A model generated the notes under the pieces. That model was not told where the DNA came from and ran no database searches. It saw only the letters and a list, made by a program, of their open reading frames with translations. A stretch of DNA of 36,276 nucleotides, from positions 1-36,276 of the forward strand of contig VBMV01000075.1 of assembly GCA_005878835.1 (NCBI GenBank), read 5' to 3'. This document shows, in pieces, positions 32,449 to 36,276 of the stretch. Within the stretch, counting starts at the first letter, position 1, and the number at the start of each line of letters is the position of its first letter. The translations under genes and the position numbers were made by a program. The DNA is from Gammaproteobacteria bacterium (GTDB lineage Bacteria > Pseudomonadota > Gammaproteobacteria > Steroidobacterales > Steroidobacteraceae).

Positions 32449-33699
32449 CTACAACCGCGCGCGCACGAACACCATGAAGGACGTGGGCCGAGTGCCATAC
32501 GCGGCGCTGAGTATGGCCGGATAGCTGTAGGTGCTGACCAGACCGCCGAGTCCGAGGTCAAGAGCACCGAGGCGCGCGAAGTCGAAGATGTAGCCGAGTG
32601 AGAGTTTGTTGATGGTGAAGCTGCGGCCATAGAGAGCCGCGCCGGGAAGAAACAACTCGTCCTTGGTGACGCGCTCGAGGCGGCCGAACAAGGTATGCGC
32701 GTGCCTGAGCTTGAGCGCCGACTCCAGCAGCCAGGCATTGCTTGACGGCCCGCTCGACGGAACATTTCGTCCCCACGCCAGCGTCGTTTGCCACCACAGC
32801 GCCAGCGGCGCGTTGTAACTGGCGGATGCGGTGCTGCGCCGCACGGCGACCCCCGGCTGCAGTTGCTCGGGGCTCGCCAGGCGCCCGAAGCTGCCCTGCA
32901 GCGACCAGTCACGCGTAGGGTTGTACGACAGCCGCGCCGCGTACGAATCCAGCGACCGCAGCTCGATGTCGTAACGATGCTGGTCCGGCTCACGGCCGTT
33001 GAACCCCGAGACCTCGAGCCGCAGCTGCCTCCAGGTGTAGCCGCCGGTCACCACGCCAAAGCAGATGTGCGTCGAATCGAGCCAGTGATGGGACAGCGGT
33101 GCTTCCGGCTCATTCATCCCCGAGAGCCGGTGCATGAACGCACTCGGCCCCAGCGCCGGCTCACCCGGAAGGCCCGCATACACGAACAGCGAAGTCTGCG
33201 GCCGGAGGTTGAGGCTGTAAGTCGCGGCGGCCTCCATCAAGAGGTCATGCGGATGCTGCCGGTCGATGAGGGGATCGCGGCCGTTGGCCGTCTCACCGGT
33301 CTGAAAGAGCAGCGGATAACCGCTCGCGCCCATGAGGGGATCGGTCGATGCCATGACGTGCACCCCGAGGGCCGCATGCTCGAGCTCGCGGCGCGCCATG
33401 AGCATGAGCATGCTGGAGGAGACGCTCTGGGTCGCGCCGCGCGGACCGCCCTGATGGTCATAGACGAGGTCTGCCTGGCCATGGACCATGGTCATCCATG
33501 CGCCGCGCATGGCGTGCAGGCCCGATATCGGTGTTGAATCGGGCTGCCAGCTGGTGCCGGAGCCCTCGCGGCTCATGGAGTACGGGCCCTCGAGGCCCAT
33601 CATGGCGAGCGCGCCCGCGTCGGGCTCCGAGGGATGTGCGGCGGCCGCCGGCGCCAGCGCCGCCAGCGCGCACACCACAGTCGCACCACGCACGCGCAT
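32449..33699 (-). CDS. Putative outer-membrane beta-barrel protein, unknown function
   Basis: The 416-residue product has a signal peptide (about 1-21, RVRGATVVCALAALAPAAAA). The N-terminal mature part is rich in Met and His (ALAMMGLEGPYSMSREGSG, MSSSMLMLMAR, RQHPHDLLMEAA, SHHWLDSTH). The remainder shows alternating polar/hydrophobic strands with aromatic ends (ATYSLNLRPQTSLFVYAGL, YAARLSYNPTRDWSLQGSF) and ends in FMVFVRARL, suggesting a barrel. I recall similar unannotated proteins near metal-resistance genes, but there is no such gene here, so no function is claimed. ATG 33699 lies in a 119-base divergent region with maoC. The reductase gene follows after 9 bases. Confidence 0.78.
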   Translation of the reverse strand: MRVRGATVVCALAALAPAAAAHPSEPDAGALAMMGLEGPYSMSREGSGTSWQPDSTPISGLHAMRGAWMTMVHGQADLVYDHQGGPRGATQSVSSSMLMLMARRELEHAALGVHVMASTDPLMGASGYPLLFQTGETANGRDPLIDRQHPHDLLMEAAATYSLNLRPQTSLFVYAGLPGEPALGPSAFMHRLSGMNEPEAPLSHHWLDSTHICFGVVTGGYTWRQLRLEVSGFNGREPDQHRYDIELRSLDSYAARLSYNPTRDWSLQGSFGRLASPEQLQPGVAVRRSTASASYNAPLALWWQTTLAWGRNVPSSGPSSNAWLLESALKLRHAHTLFGRLERVTKDELFLPGAALYGRSFTINKLSLGYIFDFARLGALDLGLGGLVSTYSYPAILSAAYGTRPTSFMVFVRARL

Positions 33700-33769
33700 C
33701 CGGCGATGCTACGCGAAAGCCGACGCCGCAGGCGCGCCGCTCGAATTTCTCAGAGCCGCACCGCGCCCT

Positions 33770-33778
33770 TGGTAAGAT
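33770..33778 (+). promoter_or_regulatory. Extended -10 promoter candidate for the MaoC gene
   Basis: TG (33770-33771), one base, then TAAGAT (33773-33778); four of six matches to the -10 with the TGn extension. No good -35 was found. Transcription near 33785 gives a leader of about 34 bases. Confidence 0.35.
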
Positions 33779-33818
33779 CCCCGGCTCAGGTCCTGTTGAC
33801 GCCAAGGGATGCCACGCA

Positions 33819-34283
33819 ATGGCTGACAGCATCATGCCGGTGGGCGATCTGGCGAAGCACGTCGGCGAAGAGATCGGCGCCTCTTCGTGGACGACGCTCG
33901 ACCAGGCACGCATCGACGAGTTCGCCCACTGCACGGGCGATCACCAGTGGATCCACGTCGATGCCGAGCGCGCCGCGCGCGAGAGTCCCTTCGGCGGCAC
34001 GGTCGCCCACGGGTTCCTGACACTGTCCCTGATCGCGCCCACGGCGTTCGAGGTGCTGCTCACCCGTATCGCGCCCAAATCGGTCGTCAACTACGGGCTC
34101 GAGAAGGTGCGCTTCGTCGCGCCGGTGCGCTCGGGCAAGCGCGTACGCAACCGCATCAAGATCGCGGCCGTCGAGCCCAAGGGCGGCGGGCGCTACCTGG
34201 TCACCACGGAGAACACCATGGAGATCGAGGGCGAAACCAAGCCGGCGCTGACCGCGAGCGTGCTCGCCATGTTCATGGAGTGA
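33819..34283 (+). CDS. MaoC-like (R)-specific enoyl-CoA hydratase
   Basis: The 154-residue product is a hot-dog fold hydratase of the MaoC type. DEFAHCTGDHQWIHVDAERAARESPFGGTVAHGFLTLSL contains the catalytic Asp and His of the hydratase 2 motif. It ends KPALTASVLAMFME. ATG 33819 follows AAGGGA at nine bases; the open frame upstream to 33498 is noncoding. It has no membrane or targeting signal. Relatives act on (R)-3-hydroxyacyl-CoA or enoyl-CoA of fatty acid degradation or PHA synthesis, and some are NodN-like; the substrate here is unknown. It converges on the dehydrogenase gene at 34311. Confidence 0.9.
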   Translation: MADSIMPVGDLAKHVGEEIGASSWTTLDQARIDEFAHCTGDHQWIHVDAERAARESPFGGTVAHGFLTLSLIAPTAFEVLLTRIAPKSVVNYGLEKVRFVAPVRSGKRVRNRIKIAAVEPKGGGRYLVTTENTMEIEGETKPALTASVLAMFME

Positions 34284-34310
34284 AGAAACGCTGCGGACAG
34301 GTCCGGCGTG

Positions 34311-36276
34311 TCAGGCGCGCATCCGGCTCCCCTCGGGATCGAAGACCGCCGCGGACTGGCGCAGGGCCCTGCGGCGCTCACCGATGATCTCGATCTCGAA
34401 GCCGGAAGTTTCGCCGGCGAGGGCTGCCGGAACATAGGCCAGCGCGAGCGATTGACGCACGCTGTGGCCGTACGCCCCCGAGGTCACCCAGCCGACGACC
34501 TTGCCGTCGTGCCAGACGGGCTCGTCCCCGCTCGCATCCGCATCGCCCGCATCCACCGTGAAGGTCACCAGGCGCAGCGCGCCGCCGCTGTCGCGCTCCT
34601 CCAGCGCCGCGGCGCGGCCGACGAACTCGCCCTTCTTCAGGTCCACGAACCGCCCGAGCCCCGCCTCGTAGGGCCCGTAAATCGGGCGGTATTCGCGCGT
34701 CCAGGTGCCGAAGCTCTTCTCGATCCGCAGGGTGTTGAGCGCCCGGCCACCGAAGAGCTTCAAGCCCTGCTCCGCGCCGGCTCCCATCAGCAGATCGTAG
34801 AGCGCGCGCTGGTATTCGCTGCTCACCCAGATCTCGTAGCCGAGGTCCCCCGTGAAGCTGATGCGCCCGACGAGCGCCGGAATCATGCCGACATCGAGGG
34901 ACCGGAACGACAGGAACGGGAACGCCGCGCTCGACAGGTCTTCGCGCGTGAGGCTCTGCAGGAGCGCGCGCGAGCGCGGGCCGGCGACCGACAGGCCCAC
35001 GTACTGCATCGCGCACGGGCGCACGGTCACTCCCGGGGGCGGCGCGTGGCGCTCGAACCAGCGCCGGTAATACTCTTCCGCGGCGTACGTGCAGATGAGG
35101 AACACGCGCTCCGCCGCCAGCCGGCACAGCGTGAAATCCCCGATCAGCTTGCCGCGCTCGTTGAGCATCGGCGTGAGCGCGATGCGGCCCACCTTCGGCA
35201 CGCGGTTGGCCATCACGTACGACAGCCACTCCTTGGTGCCGGGGCCGGTAACTTCGAACTTTCCGTAGTTGGAGATCTCCAGCAGCCCGACCGCCTCGCG
35301 CACCGCCTGGCACTCCGCGGCCACATGCGGGTGTGCGTTGGAGCGGTGGAAGGTGATGTCCTCGGTCGCCTCCGCCGCGCTCGGCGCGAACCACAGCGCG
35401 TGCTCGAGCCCGCAGTAGTCCCCGAACACCGCGTGCTCGGCCCGCAGGCGCTCGTAAACGGGCGTGGTGCGCAGCGGCCGCGCCGCGGTGAGCTCCTCGT
35501 TCGGGAAGCGGATGCGAAAGCGCCGCGAATAGTTCTCGCGCACCTTGGCGTTGGTGTAGGCGAGGGTCGCCCAGTCCCCGTAGCGCGCCACGTCCATCGC
35601 CCACACATCCGCGCCCGGATCGCCCTCGACCATCCACCGCGACAGCGCCAGCCCCACTCCCCCGCCCTGGCTGAAACCGGCCATCACCCCGCACGCCACC
35701 CAGAAATTCGTCAGGCCCCGCACCGGTCCCACCAGCGGATTGCCGTCGGGCGCGAAGGTGAACGGGCCGTTGACCACCTTGCGAATGCCCACCTCGCCGA
35801 GCGCGGGGAAATGCTGGAAACCGACCTCGAGACTCGGTGCAATACGGTCAAGGTCTTCGGGCAGCAGACTCTGGGTGAAATCCCACGGCGTCTGCAGCGG
35901 CGACCACGGCACACCGGCGCGCTCGTAGGTTCCGAGCAGGACCCCGCCGCGCTCCTGGCGCGTGTAGATCTCGCCCTCGAAGTCTATGCAGGTCAGGAGC
36001 TCCTTCTGCCCCTTGAGGGCGGGAAGATCCTCGGTGATGAGGTACTGGTGCTGCATGGCGAGGATCGGCAGCTCCAGCCCCACCATGCGCCCCACTTCAC
36101 GCGCCCACAGGCCGCCCGCATTCACCACGTGCTCGGCATGCACGTTGCCGCCCTCGGTAATCACATCCCAGGAGCCGTCGCGGCGCGCCTTGAGGTCGAT
36201 GACGCGCGTGTGGCGCAGCACCTGCGCCCCGCCGATCTGCGCAGCCTTCGCATAGGCGTGCGTCACGCCGTACGGG
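34311..36276 (-). CDS. Dimethylglycine/sarcosine dehydrogenase-like FAD-GcvT protein (N-terminus outside window)
   Basis: The gene enters from the right edge; 654 residues are visible of a protein normally above 800. The visible part begins inside the FAD oxidoreductase domain (GVTHAYAKAAQIGGAQV to about residue 255; VVNAGGLWAREVGRMVG), continues through a linker and the folate-binding aminomethyltransferase domain (GcvT, LLEISNYGKFEVTGPGTKEWLSYVMANRVPK) and the C-terminal barrel (WVTSGAYGHSVRQSLALAYVP). This is the DMGDH/SDH architecture, which oxidises N-methyl groups with transfer to tetrahydrofolate. The covalent-FAD His lies outside. Substrate is not certain. It converges on maoC after 27 bases. 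Confidence 0.9.
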   Translation of the reverse strand, partial: PYGVTHAYAKAAQIGGAQVLRHTRVIDLKARRDGSWDVITEGGNVHAEHVVNAGGLWAREVGRMVGLELPILAMQHQYLITEDLPALKGQKELLTCIDFEGEIYTRQERGGVLLGTYERAGVPWSPLQTPWDFTQSLLPEDLDRIAPSLEVGFQHFPALGEVGIRKVVNGPFTFAPDGNPLVGPVRGLTNFWVACGVMAGFSQGGGVGLALSRWMVEGDPGADVWAMDVARYGDWATLAYTNAKVRENYSRRFRIRFPNEELTAARPLRTTPVYERLRAEHAVFGDYCGLEHALWFAPSAAEATEDITFHRSNAHPHVAAECQAVREAVGLLEISNYGKFEVTGPGTKEWLSYVMANRVPKVGRIALTPMLNERGKLIGDFTLCRLAAERVFLICTYAAEEYYRRWFERHAPPPGVTVRPCAMQYVGLSVAGPRSRALLQSLTREDLSSAAFPFLSFRSLDVGMIPALVGRISFTGDLGYEIWVSSEYQRALYDLLMGAGAEQGLKLFGGRALNTLRIEKSFGTWTREYRPIYGPYEAGLGRFVDLKKGEFVGRAAALEERDSGGALRLVTFTVDAGDADASGDEPVWHDGKVVGWVTSGAYGHSVRQSLALAYVPAALAGETSGFEIEIIGERRRALRQSAAVFDPEGSRMRA

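Noticed and set aside
1-36276. tRNA, rRNA, CRISPR, insertion sequences or attachment sites
   Set aside because: I looked for tRNA cloverleaf ends, regularly spaced repeats and transposase motifs and found none; this was by eye, not by a search tool.

Overview
The window is chromosomal DNA of high G+C content (about two thirds by eye), densely packed with genes, mostly in operons whose members overlap by 1-4 bases. I infer a gammaproteobacterium near the Xanthomonadales/Nevskiales/Steroidobacterales. The reasons are the enterobacterial-type histidine operon order D-C-B-H-A-F-IE with fused HisB and fused HisIE, the fused aspartokinase/diaminopimelate decarboxylase known from Xanthomonas-like genomes, a PBP1b-type penicillin-binding protein paired with a TPR lipoprotein, and a LytS/LytTR pair of the kind found there. 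No phage, insertion sequence, CRISPR array, tRNA or rRNA was seen.

Layout. 2-6094 (+): histidine operon from a truncated hisD to hisIE. 6138-11865 (-): small acidic protein, lysAC, mrcB and an LpoP-like lipoprotein, probably one transcript from a promoter near 11945, joining DAP/lysine synthesis to peptidoglycan polymerisation. 12026-14382 (-): transaldolase, DksA-like zinc-finger protein and SAM hydroxide adenosyltransferase (DUF62). 14491-15496 (+): yqjD/yqjE/yqjK-like membrane triad. 15530-16522 (-): L,D-transpeptidase. 16643-17904 (+): 3-methyladenine glycosylase and DsbA. 17906-23491: leucine-degradation cluster, with methylcrotonyl-CoA carboxylase subunits on minus diverging from isovaleryl-CoA dehydrogenase plus a GntR regulator on plus. 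23619-25110 (+): LemA and a GIDE-type membrane protein with an EF-hand, convergent with an unknown secreted protein (25107-25880, -). 26064-26840 (+): ferredoxin/flavodoxin-NADP+ reductase. 26868-30785 (-): LytS-type kinase, LytTR regulator, spinster-like MFS transporter and a GIY-YIG-like protein, apparently one operon. 31091-33699: UrcA-family protein (+), Tat-type aldo/keto reductase (-) and an unknown outer-membrane barrel (-). 33819-36276: MaoC-like hydratase (+) and a truncated dimethylglycine/sarcosine dehydrogenase-like enzyme (-).

The most notable observations are: (1) hisF appears to start at an AUA codon with an ideal Shine-Dalgarno, because every standard start would remove catalytic Asp11; (2) mrcB may start at a CUG overlapping the lysAC stop; (3) a two-component system is followed by an MFS gene overlapping a GIY-YIG-like gene; (4) the unknown secreted protein and the GIDE gene share a palindromic CTAG as interleaved stops inside a hairpin. 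I did not find a clearly new defence or mobile system.
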